Assembly: GCA_039934635.1 (NCBI GenBank)
Contig: JBDTLT010000013.1
Span: forward strand, 1 to 57,497
Origin: DATLFA01 sp039934635
GTDB lineage: Bacteria; Actinomycetota; Acidimicrobiia; Acidimicrobiales; WLNW01
Direction: 5' to 3'
DNA length: 57,497 nt
Shown here: positions 38,775 through 48,082 of the stretch, piece after piece
How the letters are laid out: the number at the start of each line of letters is the position of its first letter
Position numbering within the stretch: position 1 is the first letter of the stretch
Notes under the pieces: model-generated
What the model saw: the letters and a program-made list of their open reading frames with translations, nothing else
What the model was told of the DNA's origin: nothing
Database searches by the model: none
Position numbers and translations under genes: made by a program

Positions 38775-41273
38775 ATGGCACGCGGCCAGTTGCGGATCTA
38801 CCTCGGGGCAGCACCCGGCGTCGGCAAGACCTTTGCCCTGCTCGACGAGGGATGGCGGCGTAAGTCGCGCGGTACCGATGTAGTCGTCGGCTACGTCGAG
38901 ACTCATAACCGCACGCACACCGCGGAGAAAATTCGAGACCTCGAGGTGGTGCCGCGGGGCCGCTACGAGTACCGCGGCACCGTCCTCGAGGACATGGATC
39001 TCGAAGCGCTTCTCGAGCGCCGGCCGCAGGTCGCCCTCGTCGACGAGCTCGCCCACACCAACGCGCCCGGATGCCCCAACAAGAAGCGCTGGGAGGACGT
39101 CGAGCGGTTGCTCGAGGCGGGCATCGACGTCATCTCGACAGTCAACATCCAGCATCTCGAGTCGGTGAACGACCTCGTCGAGAGGATCACCGGCGTTCGA
39201 CAGCAGGAGACTGTGCCCGACATCGTCGTTCGCCGCGCGGAACAGGTCGAGCTGGTGGACATGACGCCGGAAGCGCTACGGCGCCGCATGGCTCATGGCA
39301 ACATCTACGCGGCCGAGAAGGTCGATGCTGCGCTGTCGAACTACTTCCGGCCCGGCAATCTCGCGGCACTCCGTGAGCTCGCTCTGTTGTGGGTGGCCGA
39401 CCGCGTCGACGAGTCATTGCAGAGTTACCTCGAATCGCACGGCATCGCCGACACTTGGGAAACGCGCGAACGAATAGTGGTCGCGGTCACCGGCGCGCCG
39501 GGTGGCGGCGAGCTGATTCGTCGCGCCGCTCGTATCGCCTCTCGCACACGCGGTGATCTCATCGGTGTGCACGTCGCATCGGCGAGCGGACTGCAGACCG
39601 GCGAAGGTCAGCTCGACACCACCCGCACCCTCGTACGCGATCTCGGTGGCGCGTACCACGAGATCGTGTCCGACGAACCAGGTCGCGCCCTCGTGCAGTT
39701 CGCGCACAGCGAGCGGGCAACCCAACTCGTCATGGGCGCCAGTCGACGGACCCGATGGCAGCGAATTGTCCAAGGCAGCGTCATCGACACGGTGCTGCAA
39801 CACGCCGACGAACTCGACGTGCACGTCATTGCCACTGGCAAGTCAGACGTACGAACACCACCGCGTCTGCGAACGCCTGCGGGTGTGGCACCGCGACGCA
39901 AGCGGGCGGGGTGGCTCCTGGGAGTCATCGCATTGCCGATCATGACGTTGTTGTTGATCCCGCTGCGCAACGACATCGAGCTATCGACGGTGTTGCTCGG
40001 CTATCTGACGGTTGTCGTCGCCACTGCTGCCATCGGTGGTGCAGGGCCCGGGATTGTCACCGCCACCGGAGCGTTTCTCCTCGAGAACTACTTCTTTGTG
40101 TCGCCGCTCCACACATTCACCATCCGTGACGCCGAAAACGTGGTCTCTCTTTTCGGGTTCCTCGCCTTCGCGGCGGTGGTCAGCGTGCTCGTGAATCGGC
40201 TCGCGCGACGCACTCGTGATGTCGACCGTGTGCGCGCAGAGGCGGAGGCCTTGGCCCGTACCGCGGGGACGCTTGCCATCGACGCCGACACATTGCCGGG
40301 CCTGATTGCCAACATTCGGTCGATCTTCGAGCTTGATTCAGTGGCGTTGCTCGAGCGCAATCACGACGATGGCGAGTCGTGGCATCAGGTGGCGGGAGCC
40401 GGTGCGGAACCGCCAACTCGCGCGAGTGACGGACAGGCGATACGCGTTGATGACGACACACTCATTGTCATTCGCGGCAATCCCCTCGACGTCGAGGACC
40501 GCCACCTGCTCGGCATCTTCGCCGGCCAAGCCGCTTCGGTTCTCGAGTCACAGCGCCTACGCCGTGAAGCTGCTGCTGCGGTGGGTCTCGCGGAGGCCGA
40601 CGCCATGCGGACCGGTCTTCTCCTGGCCGTATCGCACGACCTGCGTACGCCGTTGGCCGGCATCAAGGCATCGGTGACGAGTTTGCTGCAAGACGAGGTG
40701 CGTTTCGCGCCCGAACAGGAACGCGACTTTCTCGAGGTGATCGACGAAGAGTGTGACCGCCTGACGCGCCTGGTCGAGAATCTTCTCGACGCGAGCCGGT
40801 TGCAGGCGGGTGTGGTGGCCGTCCGCCACCTGCTCGTCGATGTCGGCGACGTAGTCGCGGCCGCGCTCGCCAGCATCACTGGGCTGTCGCGGCCGGTGGA
40901 TATCGACTTGCCGACCGACCTTCCACCCGTCGAAGTCGATCCGGGATTGCTCGAGAGGGTACTGGCCAACGTCATCGCCAACGCGGCCCGACATAGCCCC
41001 GCGGGCACTCCGATCCGAGTCACAGCGGGCATTGTGGGCGAACGTCTGGAGCTACTCGTCATCGATCGCGGCCCCGGCATTGCTCCCAGCAAACGCGACG
41101 ACGTGCTGCGGCCCTTCCAACGGCTGGGTGATGGCAACGGCAGTGGTATTGGGCTCGGATTGTCGATCGTTCACGGCTTCACCGAACTGCTCGGCGGTGA
41201 CCTGCGCCTGGAAGACACCCCCGGCGGAGGCCTGACCGTGGTGGTGAGCATCCCACTCGTGAACGAGTCGTAG
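38775..41273 (+). CDS. kdpD: Osmosensitive K+ channel histidine kinase KdpD
   Basis: The protein has 832 residues. Order: KdpD N-terminal domain with P-loop G-A-A-P-G-V-G-K-T (11-19) and H-T-N-A-P-G; a Usp-like domain (~235-355); four membrane helices with DUF4118 (~380-475); a GAF-like domain; HisKA with S-H-D-L-R-T-P-L (H621); HATPase with N-x3-N (V-I-A-N-A-A-R-H-S), G-P-G-I and G-I-G-L-G-L-S-I. It senses low K+ or osmotic stress and phosphorylates KdpE. It is 24 bp after kdpC and 10 bp before kdpE. A diverged second copy lies at 50492. Confidence 0.97.
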   Translation: MARGQLRIYLGAAPGVGKTFALLDEGWRRKSRGTDVVVGYVETHNRTHTAEKIRDLEVVPRGRYEYRGTVLEDMDLEALLERRPQVALVDELAHTNAPGCPNKKRWEDVERLLEAGIDVISTVNIQHLESVNDLVERITGVRQQETVPDIVVRRAEQVELVDMTPEALRRRMAHGNIYAAEKVDAALSNYFRPGNLAALRELALLWVADRVDESLQSYLESHGIADTWETRERIVVAVTGAPGGGELIRRAARIASRTRGDLIGVHVASASGLQTGEGQLDTTRTLVRDLGGAYHEIVSDEPGRALVQFAHSERATQLVMGASRRTRWQRIVQGSVIDTVLQHADELDVHVIATGKSDVRTPPRLRTPAGVAPRRKRAGWLLGVIALPIMTLLLIPLRNDIELSTVLLGYLTVVVATAAIGGAGPGIVTATGAFLLENYFFVSPLHTFTIRDAENVVSLFGFLAFAAVVSVLVNRLARRTRDVDRVRAEAEALARTAGTLAIDADTLPGLIANIRSIFELDSVALLERNHDDGESWHQVAGAGAEPPTRASDGQAIRVDDDTLIVIRGNPLDVEDRHLLGIFAGQAASVLESQRLRREAAAAVGLAEADAMRTGLLLAVSHDLRTPLAGIKASVTSLLQDEVRFAPEQERDFLEVIDEECDRLTRLVENLLDASRLQAGVVAVRHLLVDVGDVVAAALASITGLSRPVDIDLPTDLPPVEVDPGLLERVLANVIANAARHSPAGTPIRVTAGIVGERLELLVIDRGPGIAPSKRDDVLRPFQRLGDGNGSGIGLGLSIVHGFTELLGGDLRLEDTPGGGLTVVVSIPLVNES

Positions 41274-41283
41274 AGTTGCTCCG

Positions 41284-41970
41284 TTGAGCCGCATTCTCGC
41301 AGTCGACGATGAACCCCAGATGCGCCGAGCACTGCTGGCAAACCTCACTGCGCGCGGCTACGAGGTCGACCTTGCGGCCGACGGTGAGACGGCGGTACGG
41401 GCTGCGGGCGAGCGCCCACCCGACCTCGTGCTTCTCGACCTCGGTCTGCCCGGTATCAGCGGACTCGAGGTCATCGAGGCGCTGCGCACCTGGACCAAGG
41501 TGCCGATCATCGTACTTTCCGCCCGCGTCGCTGATCCCGACAAGATTGCTGCACTCGATGCGGGCGCCGACGACTACGTCACGAAGCCGTTCTCGATCGG
41601 TGAGTTGATGGCTCGCGTTCGCGCGGCTCTGCGCCGTCAACTGCCAACCGACGAGGAACCGCCGGTCGTGACGACACCGGACTTCACGATCGACTTCGCC
41701 GCACGTACTGCCGTTGCCCACAGCGAGCCGGTGCATCTCACTCCGATCGAGTGGCGCATTGTCGAAAATCTCGTGCGCAATCCCGGTCGGCTCATCTCGC
41801 AGCGCCAACTTCTGCAATCCGTGTGGGGCCCGGCGTATCTCGACGAGACCCATTACCTGCGCGTGCACATGACCCACGTGCGCCGCAAACTCGAACCCGA
41901 TCCAACCCGCCCGCGTTATTTTCTGACCGAGGCCGGCATGGGTTATCGCTATGAACCGTATGTGGGCTGA
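41284..41970 (+). CDS. kdpE: Response regulator KdpE
   Basis: An OmpR/PhoB-type regulator of 228 residues starting at TTG 41284 (M-S-R-I-L-A-V-D-D-E-P-Q). Receiver: acidic V-D-D-E, phospho-acceptor D52 in L-L-D-L-G-L-P-G, the conserved Ser in V-L-S-A-R, and K-P-F-S. The C-terminal winged helix has L-T-P-I-E-W-R-I-V-E-N-L, the R-Q-L-L-Q-S-V-W-G motif and Y-L-R-V-H-M-T-H-V-R-R-K-L. When phosphorylated it activates kdp transcription. The likely target is upstream of 33259 or 34199. Confidence 0.96.
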   Translation: MSRILAVDDEPQMRRALLANLTARGYEVDLAADGETAVRAAGERPPDLVLLDLGLPGISGLEVIEALRTWTKVPIIVLSARVADPDKIAALDAGADDYVTKPFSIGELMARVRAALRRQLPTDEEPPVVTTPDFTIDFAARTAVAHSEPVHLTPIEWRIVENLVRNPGRLISQRQLLQSVWGPAYLDETHYLRVHMTHVRRKLEPDPTRPRYFLTEAGMGYRYEPYVG

Positions 41971-41996
41971 CCACGAGCTACCGCTACGATCGCCCG

Positions 41997-42821
41997 ATGC
42001 AGTCGCGATGGCAGCATGAACGGCGGCGCGAACTTGCGCTCGAACCGACACAGCGGCAACCCCTGGGCAGTACGCGTACGAAGGTCGCCTACGTCGCCGC
42101 GATCGTCCTCCCATTCGCGGTAGGCGCATTGATGATCCCGTGGCGCGACGATCTCGACCAGAGCACGGCACTCGTCCTTGTGCTTCCGGTGCTCATCGTC
42201 GCCCTTGCCGGCGGCCTTGGTCCCGCCTTGTTGGCCGCAGTCATGGCCACGGCGGCATTCGACCTGTTGCTGACGCGCCCCTATTTCGGCTTTTCCATCC
42301 ATGACAACAATGACGTGGTTGCCGCCGTAACGCTCTTCGTCGTCGGCGCAGTGATCGGCGCGCTGTCGACGCGTTTGGCCCGCATCGACACCAAAGCGGG
42401 GGCGCGTCGACGCACGATCAGTCAGTTCACGGACTTTGTGCACGCCGTCGCCGACGGGGGCACAACCGATGAGGCGATCATTCGCAGCGCGGCAGCTGCG
42501 ATCACCGACATCCTCGGCCTCGTCCGCTACGAATGGAGGGTGGGTGCCGCCACCACAACCGCACCCCGCATTCTGCCCGACGGTCTGCTGATGGCGTATG
42601 AACGCGATCTTTCCGAAGACCGTGCCCAATTGCCCAAGGGGACCGAGCTACGCGTGCGGGCCGGCGACACCGATCTCGGACATTTCTTGCTTACGCCCGC
42701 GGCCGATCACGACGTCTCGATCGAGGAGCGCCACGCCGCTGCCGTGGTCGCACAGTTGTTGGCGCACGAACTCTCGAACCGTATGCCGAGATCTCTCGAT
42801 GAGCTGGGGCCTCGGGGGTAG
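41997..42821 (+). CDS. Stand-alone DUF4118 membrane sensor-like protein (second)
   Basis: The protein has 274 residues. After a ~28-residue basic N-terminus come four membrane helices (~31-47, 57-73, 76-90, 107-121) of DUF4118 type with the turn A-F-D-L-L-L-T-R-P-Y. The C-terminal ~140 residues resemble the GAF-like part of the first stand-alone protein (33259). Both share F-D-x-x-L-T-R-P-Y, where the two KdpD proteins instead have an F-F-(F)-V-x-P turn, so the stand-alones form their own subgroup. No kinase domain. It is 26 bp after kdpE and 5 bp before the APH-like gene. Confidence 0.78.
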   Translation: MQSRWQHERRRELALEPTQRQPLGSTRTKVAYVAAIVLPFAVGALMIPWRDDLDQSTALVLVLPVLIVALAGGLGPALLAAVMATAAFDLLLTRPYFGFSIHDNNDVVAAVTLFVVGAVIGALSTRLARIDTKAGARRRTISQFTDFVHAVADGGTTDEAIIRSAAAAITDILGLVRYEWRVGAATTTAPRILPDGLLMAYERDLSEDRAQLPKGTELRVRAGDTDLGHFLLTPAADHDVSIEERHAAAVVAQLLAHELSNRMPRSLDELGPRG

Positions 42822-42826
42822 AGCGC

Positions 42827-44206
42827 ATGAACGCCCACAAGGTTGCATCACTCCCTGCCGAAGCGCGCGCGTGGCTTGGCGCTGTTGCCGGCGGCACGGT
42901 GAGCCACGCCGAGCGTTCGCTGTCTCGCCGCGAAGGTTGGTACGTCGATGTTGTCCAGGCCGACGGGTCGGCGCGGCATTTGTTCGTACGCGTTGCCCGC
43001 CCGGGTGACCCGCTCAACTCGCTCGAGACGCTCGAGAAAGAAGCGGCACTTGCCGGCGTGTTGACCGCAGCAGGCGTCGGCGTCGCGCCACTCGTCGACT
43101 CGAACGCAACGTTTCACCTCGCGGCATATGAGCGCCTGCCGGGCAGCTCCGACATCACGACGCTCAGCGCGCCGGCGCAGCAGGCGATCTATGTGCGTTT
43201 CGTCGAGGACCTCGGTCGGCTGCACTGCATCGACGTCGACTCGCTGCCGATGCATGACTGGCACCGACCTGCTTCGGGCCGGGAGTGCGCGCTGGCCGGG
43301 CTCGACAAGTTGCAAGCCGACTACGAGGCAAGTGTGGCGCGGGAAACGTCGACCGCGCGGCCGAGCCCATTGGTGGCATATGGCCTTCGCTGGTTGCGAG
43401 ACAACGCGCCGGAAGGACTCGAACGGTTGTCATTGGTACACGGCGATGCCGGCACGCCCAACTTCATGTTCGAGGCCGGCGAGATCACCGGCATCATCGA
43501 CTGGGAGTGGGCCCGCTACAGCGACCCGATGGAAGACCTCGGCAACGCAACGCTGCACGCCATCTTCCACCCGTCCGGCGACTGGCCCGAGCTGCTGGCG
43601 CACTACGAGCGGTCGAGTGGCATACCGGTCGATGTCGAGCGGGTGGCCTACTACCGCGCGCATCTCGCGATCCGTTCGGCGATCACGCTCGGCACCGCGA
43701 CCGCCACATGGAATCCGCACGATCCGATTGCACTCAACCTCTGCTATCGCACCGTGATCGATCGCCTTTGTTGCGACTGCATGGCGTCCTTCGCCGGCAT
43801 GGCACTCGAACGACCCCAGTTCCAGTGGCAGCCCGATGCGCGGCCGACGCTCTACGGCGCGGTCGCGGGCATCCTCGATGCGGAGGTCGAACCGCGCGTC
43901 GACAGCGCGTTCGCGCGAGGCCGCGCCCGAGAGGCTCGCCTGGTCGTGCTGGCGCTCGAACGCGAGCATCAGGCCCGCCCGACGCTCGATGCGCTCGACA
44001 TCGACGAACTCACGGCGTTGCTCGGTCACCGTCCCGACGATGTTCGTTCGGGGTTGGCTGCACTCTGCGATCGCATCGTCGATGGTCCGGCCGATCATGA
44101 CGGCACGATCCTGCAGTACCTCGCGCGACGAGCGTGGCGCGAAGAACAACTCCTCGCGCCGGTCGTGAGTCTCTTCCCCGATCTCGAACTCCGCCCGCTG
44201 AAATAG
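42827..44206 (+). CDS. Aminoglycoside phosphotransferase-fold kinase, substrate unknown
   Basis: A 459-residue protein of the APH/choline-kinase superfamily. The catalytic loop is V-H-G-D-A-G-T-P-N-F and the metal-binding motif I-I-D-W-E-W-A. An N-terminal lobe with Y-V-D-V-V and Glu in E-K-E-A-A-L-A precedes it. The C-terminal ~140 residues are an extra helical region not typical of antibiotic-resistance enzymes. Environmental members phosphorylate many small molecules or act on acyl-CoA-related substrates; resistance should not be assumed. It begins 5 bp after the DUF4118 gene, so it may end the kdp transcript, which closes with a hairpin at 44218. Confidence 0.78.
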   Translation: MNAHKVASLPAEARAWLGAVAGGTVSHAERSLSRREGWYVDVVQADGSARHLFVRVARPGDPLNSLETLEKEAALAGVLTAAGVGVAPLVDSNATFHLAAYERLPGSSDITTLSAPAQQAIYVRFVEDLGRLHCIDVDSLPMHDWHRPASGRECALAGLDKLQADYEASVARETSTARPSPLVAYGLRWLRDNAPEGLERLSLVHGDAGTPNFMFEAGEITGIIDWEWARYSDPMEDLGNATLHAIFHPSGDWPELLAHYERSSGIPVDVERVAYYRAHLAIRSAITLGTATATWNPHDPIALNLCYRTVIDRLCCDCMASFAGMALERPQFQWQPDARPTLYGAVAGILDAEVEPRVDSAFARGRAREARLVVLALEREHQARPTLDALDIDELTALLGHRPDDVRSGLAALCDRIVDGPADHDGTILQYLARRAWREEQLLAPVVSLFPDLELRPLK

Positions 44207-44217
44207 CCCCGTTCTCG

Positions 44218-44252
44218 CTGTCGAACGTGGGCTCACAGCCCACGTTCGACAG
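44218..44252. terminator. Perfect 16-bp inverted repeat, bidirectional terminator
   Basis: CTGTCGAACGTGGGCT (44218-44233) and AGCCCACGTTCGACAG (44237-44252) form a perfect 16-bp stem with a 3-base loop, and GTTCT/AGAAC outside it can extend the pairing. It sits 11 bp after the APH-like gene and between convergent genes. There is no U-run, so it may act with Rho or as a strong pause. Confidence 0.65.
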
Positions 44253-44268
44253 CCAGAACGATCGGTTC

Positions 44269-44305
44269 GGGTGGGTTTGGGTGGGTTTGGGTCGGGTTGG
44301 GTGGG
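44269..44305 (+). repeat. G-tract tandem repeat, G-quadruplex-forming
   Basis: Eight GGG tracts spaced by 1-3 bases (unit GGGTGGGTTT repeated, then variants) lie on the plus strand right after the 16-bp hairpin and just before the end of the MFS gene. This meets the simple G3-N1-7 quadruplex pattern twice over. Confidence 0.8.
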
Positions 44306-44311
44306 TGGCGG

Positions 44312-45712
44312 TCAAGTTGCCGGGTGGCGGTTCGGCGCGGTGTGGACGAACGAGCCGATGATGCCGAGGAATACGCCGCTGATGGCCATGAGCACGAACA
44401 GCCGGCGAAAAGGCGTGAGTGCCGACGCACCGGTGTTGCCGGAGATCAGCGTGATCGCGATGGCCACTCCGAACGCGCCCGACACCCGCAGCACCGTTTG
44501 ATTGGTTGCCACCGCGGAGCTGAACTCGGACGGCGGAATGCCCAGCATCGGGATGCCGTGGATCGTCGGCCAGCCGAGCCCTGACCCGATGCCGAGGAGC
44601 ACCATGGCCGGTAGCCACACGCGGACGATGTCGGGCGACGCGCCCGCGCCGATCAGCAACCACAGCGCGCCGGCGCACCACGAGATGCCGGCAGGGACGG
44701 TCAAGACGCGGTGACCGAAGCGGTCGGCGACGCTGCCCGCGATGGGGGAGAGCACGGTGACCATCGCTGCGACCGGTGTGATCAACAGGCCGGCCTTCAC
44801 GACGCTGTAACCCCACACTTGCGTAAGGAACAAGACCAGACCGAGCGATGTCGCGAAGAAGCCGGTGCCGTACAACACCGAGAGTGATGCCGCGAGTCGA
44901 GTGTTGCGGTAGCCGAGCAGCCGCGGGTTTAGCATCGGGTTCGGCACGCGCGCCGATCGCCAGAACAAGAAGGCGATGAGCACCAAGCCGCCCGCAAGGC
45001 ATTCACCGGTGCGAGCGTCGGCCCAGCCCCATCGTGGGCTCTGCACAAGCGCAAAGATCACCAGCGTGACGCCGCTCATCAACGCGAGTGCACCGATCGG
45101 ATCGGGGAGTCGATCACGGACGAGTTCATCGTCTTCGCTCTCGCGAAATACGCGTGACCCGGCGATGAGTACGAACAAGCAGAACGGAATGTTGACCGCG
45201 AAGGCCCAGCGCCACGTGCCGATGTCGATGAGCACCGCGCCGACCGACGGGCCGAGTGCGGTCGCGACTCCACCGACACCACCCCACGCCGCGATTGCGG
45301 TCGCGCGACGCGTCTGCGGGACGTCAGCGAGGATGACGGCGATGGCAGACGGCGTGATCATGGCCCATCCGACTGCCTGCACCACGCGCGCGGCGATCAG
45401 CACCGGTGGATTCGGTGCGAATGTGCAGGCGGTCGCCGCGAGCGTGAAGATCGAAAGCCCCGTCAACAGCACTCGTTTGCGTCCGTAGCGACTCGACACC
45501 ACGGCCGCCAGGATGAGGGTCGCGCCGGCAACAATCGTGTATGCGTTGAGTACCCACGACAGCTGTGCGGCAGAGACGTCGGGGAACGATCGCCGGAGGT
45601 CGGGAAACGCGACGCTCATGATCGACTGATTCAGCGAGGTGACGAAGGCGCACATCGATCCGAGAAACATCGCCATCCGCGCTTGACGCGGGATGGTCGC
45701 AAGCCCGTCCAC
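44312..45712 (-). CDS. MFS transporter, DHA2 (EmrB/QacA) type
   Basis: The protein has 466 residues with about 14 membrane segments. The opening helix contains F-V-T-S-L-N-Q-S-I-M-S-V-A-F-P-D-L, the W-V-L-N-A-Y motif C region follows, and the loop 2-3 motif A reads S-S-R-Y-G-R-K-R-V-L. These are typical of drug:H+ antiporters of the 14-helix group. The usual DHA2 Asp in helix 1 is replaced by Asn (L-N-Q), so coupling may differ. The GTG start (45710-45712) is 3 bp after the enoyl-CoA hydratase stop, suggesting an operon. Confidence 0.9.
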   Translation of the reverse strand: MDGLATIPRQARMAMFLGSMCAFVTSLNQSIMSVAFPDLRRSFPDVSAAQLSWVLNAYTIVAGATLILAAVVSSRYGRKRVLLTGLSIFTLAATACTFAPNPPVLIAARVVQAVGWAMITPSAIAVILADVPQTRRATAIAAWGGVGGVATALGPSVGAVLIDIGTWRWAFAVNIPFCLFVLIAGSRVFRESEDDELVRDRLPDPIGALALMSGVTLVIFALVQSPRWGWADARTGECLAGGLVLIAFLFWRSARVPNPMLNPRLLGYRNTRLAASLSVLYGTGFFATSLGLVLFLTQVWGYSVVKAGLLITPVAAMVTVLSPIAGSVADRFGHRVLTVPAGISWCAGALWLLIGAGASPDIVRVWLPAMVLLGIGSGLGWPTIHGIPMLGIPPSEFSSAVATNQTVLRVSGAFGVAIAITLISGNTGASALTPFRRLFVLMAISGVFLGIIGSFVHTAPNRHPAT

Positions 45713-45715
45713 AGC

Positions 45716-46525
45716 TCAGCGTGTATCGCGAAAGACAGCCGGTCGCTTCGCCTTGCGGGCCCGGGTGGCCTCTTCGAAGTTGTCGGTCAACAGGCGCACG
45801 AAGAGCTGCCCCAGCCCCTCTTGCGCCATGTGCGACGAGAGGCTCGATGCGTCGAGGCCCGTCCACAATGTGCGCTTGGTGAGCTCGACGCCGGGTCGGC
45901 TGAAGGCGATGATGCGTTCGGCCAGTGTGTAGCAGTCGTCGAGGAGCTCATCGCGAGGCACCGACCGCGACACGAGCCCAATGCGCTCCGCCTCTTCGGC
46001 GTGGATGTCGCGTCCCGTCAACATGATCTCGAACGCGCGCGACGAACCGATGGCCCGTGGCAGCAGGTAGCTCATGCCGAGCTCGCTCGCCGTGAGGCCG
46101 TTGTTGATGCCGGCGGCGCGGAAGTACGCGTCATGGGCGGCGACGCGGATGTCGCAGGCGAGTGACAGACACATGCCCCCGCCGATAGCAGCACCGTTGA
46201 TGGCGGCGATCACCGGTTGGTGCAGGCCCCGCAACGTCATCACGATGTCGTCGAGCAGTTCCATGGCCCGTAGAGAGATCGTGATCGGCGTGAGACCCTC
46301 GGTGTGGGGCAGCATTCCCGAATTGGTTTGATCGGCACCGGAACAGAACCCGCGCCCCGCACCCGTGATGATGACGACGCGCACGTCGTTGTCACGCTTG
46401 AGCGACTCGAGCGTCTCGCGGAACGGGATCATCACATCGAACGCCATCGCATTCATCCGCTCGGGACGATTGAGTGTGATCAGCGCGACATGCGGGCGGG
46501 GTCGATCGACGATGATGAACGTCAC
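45716..46525 (-). CDS. Enoyl-CoA hydratase/isomerase family protein
   Basis: A crotonase-fold protein of 269 residues. Oxyanion-hole segments are N-R-P-E-R-M-N-A-M and I-N-G-A-A-I-G-G-G-M; G-A-G-R-G-F-C-S-G-A-D follows the first. A Glu in the active-site region appears in T-A-S-E-L-G-M-S-Y-L-L-P-R. It probably hydrates or isomerises an unsaturated acyl-CoA in fatty-acid or sterol-side-chain breakdown. The start codon is GTG 46523-46525. It sits upstream of, and likely with, the MFS gene. Confidence 0.9.
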   Translation of the reverse strand: MTFIIVDRPRPHVALITLNRPERMNAMAFDVMIPFRETLESLKRDNDVRVVIITGAGRGFCSGADQTNSGMLPHTEGLTPITISLRAMELLDDIVMTLRGLHQPVIAAINGAAIGGGMCLSLACDIRVAAHDAYFRAAGINNGLTASELGMSYLLPRAIGSSRAFEIMLTGRDIHAEEAERIGLVSRSVPRDELLDDCYTLAERIIAFSRPGVELTKRTLWTGLDASSLSSHMAQEGLGQLFVRLLTDNFEEATRARKAKRPAVFRDTR

Positions 46526-46567
46526 GGCGTGACCCTATCTCAACGACGCCGCGTCGTCCGCGTGTCG

Positions 46568-48052
46568 CTATTTGCGCCGCGAGAGCAGCGGGGTGGCGAA
46601 GTACATGCGTGAAGCCGCGACGTGCGCTCTGCCATCGATGATCAGTGTGGGGGAGTCGAGGGTGTTGAGGGTGCCGCAGACGATGACCTCTCGTCCGTTC
46701 TCGAGGCCCCGCCATGGTTTGACCTGCGGCAGCAATAAGAGGCCGCGACGACTGCCCGGCCAGTCGTGGTACGCGTGCAACTGCACCACCGCGAATCGTG
46801 GTGTGTTGCGGGGGGACACCACGAACATCGTCTGCCAAGGACCGCGACGCAGGTTGCGCCGTGCGTTCCATCGCTGTGAGACACGGTGAGCGACAGGTAG
46901 CGCGGCGGCGCCCGCGATAAGCCACACCCAGATGATGGGTCCCGCGGCGTTGTAGGGCTCCATCGCCGTGCGAATCGAGGTCGGTTGGCGCGGGTCGACG
47001 AGAATCGGGTAGCGCAGACCGCGTTGATAGCCCCCGCCGGATTGTGCGGGCGCGCGGGCAGTGAGTTCGACACCGTTCCAGGAGTAACGCACGACGACAT
47101 CAGAGCTGTGCTTGTCGACGACCTCCGCGTTGATGCGCACCGATCGTGCGGCAACCGTGTCGGCTCTGTCGGCGTTGTGCCGCGTGAGGGCCGTCAACCC
47201 CGTCGCGACGATCACGAGCAGGCCGAAGAGGGCGATCTCGAGGGGCATCTGCCGCGCGAGCGACACGAGGCGGATCGAGGTCGGGCGATCGGCCGGGGGC
47301 ACCGTGTGCGCAAGTCTGACGGTGGGGCGAGACTGCTCGCCCCGGCTCGCGAGCGCCCGGGCGGCGGGCCAGAGGATCTCGCCCGATTCGAGACGGGCGA
47401 CGACTCGTCCGAAGGGCCGCGGCGACCCTTTGACCTCGACGGTGAAGTATTCGCCGCCCACGGGCAATCCGTATGACGCCGCCAACGGCACGACACACAC
47501 TGCGCTGGCCGACGGATTGCTGTCGAGCGGATAGAGATGCAGCAACGGCCGGCGCCCACGCCGGTGGGCGCCGAGTGCCGCCGTCATCACGAAGCTCTTG
47601 TCGGGCCGGTCGATCAAGCGCCGGGCCCGCCGCAGAGCGAACCAGCGCAGCAGCAGTGGTCCCAGCGACAACAGTGCGACGACTTCGGCGAGCTCGACCC
47701 GATCTTCGTCACGCCGCACCGCCAGCCCTTGAATGCGTATCGCTCGCGGATTGTTGCGCCCGACGTCGATGGCGATCGTCGATCCTCGCTCGGGCACATC
47801 GCCGTAGTTCGCGATGTGGAACGTCGTCTGTACCTGTTGTTCGGTCAGCGGATTGTCGTAGGTGATCGGCACCTTGAGCGAGCGGCCGTCATAGTCAGCT
47901 GCCACGACTCCGCTCGCTTGCAGCGCGTCGTCGAACGGGCGATTTCGGTAGTCGGCGTCGGTGATCCCGAGCACGGTGAAACCAACAACTGCGGCAATCG
48001 CCGCGAGCAGCCAACGCAGCGGTGCCCAAGCAAACGCGCTCGGGGGTTTCAA
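46568..48052 (-). CDS. Membrane protein with DUF3592-like segments, unknown
   Basis: The protein has 494 residues and about four membrane helices (~13-30, ~125-140, ~280-298, ~380-395). Two halves look related: each has a region in the style of DUF3592 (V-P-I-T-Y-D-N-P-L-T and later V-V-V-R-Y-S-W-N-G-V-E-L-T-A), followed by a short "P-x-S-T/I-x-(I/V)-x-(V/D)-D" turn and another helix. DUF3592 proteins are membrane proteins without known function. It is the second gene of a minus-strand group (48649 to 44312). I can give no specific role. Confidence 0.65.
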   Translation of the reverse strand: MKPPSAFAWAPLRWLLAAIAAVVGFTVLGITDADYRNRPFDDALQASGVVAADYDGRSLKVPITYDNPLTEQQVQTTFHIANYGDVPERGSTIAIDVGRNNPRAIRIQGLAVRRDEDRVELAEVVALLSLGPLLLRWFALRRARRLIDRPDKSFVMTAALGAHRRGRRPLLHLYPLDSNPSASAVCVVPLAASYGLPVGGEYFTVEVKGSPRPFGRVVARLESGEILWPAARALASRGEQSRPTVRLAHTVPPADRPTSIRLVSLARQMPLEIALFGLLVIVATGLTALTRHNADRADTVAARSVRINAEVVDKHSSDVVVRYSWNGVELTARAPAQSGGGYQRGLRYPILVDPRQPTSIRTAMEPYNAAGPIIWVWLIAGAAALPVAHRVSQRWNARRNLRRGPWQTMFVVSPRNTPRFAVVQLHAYHDWPGSRRGLLLLPQVKPWRGLENGREVIVCGTLNTLDSPTLIIDGRAHVAASRMYFATPLLSRRK

Positions 48053-48082
48053 GGACGGACGATTGAACGGTGGTGCGGCGAC

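Noticed and set aside
42827..44206. Antibiotic resistance gene
   Set aside because: The APH fold alone does not show resistance; the long C-terminal extension and the Kdp neighbourhood argue for another substrate.
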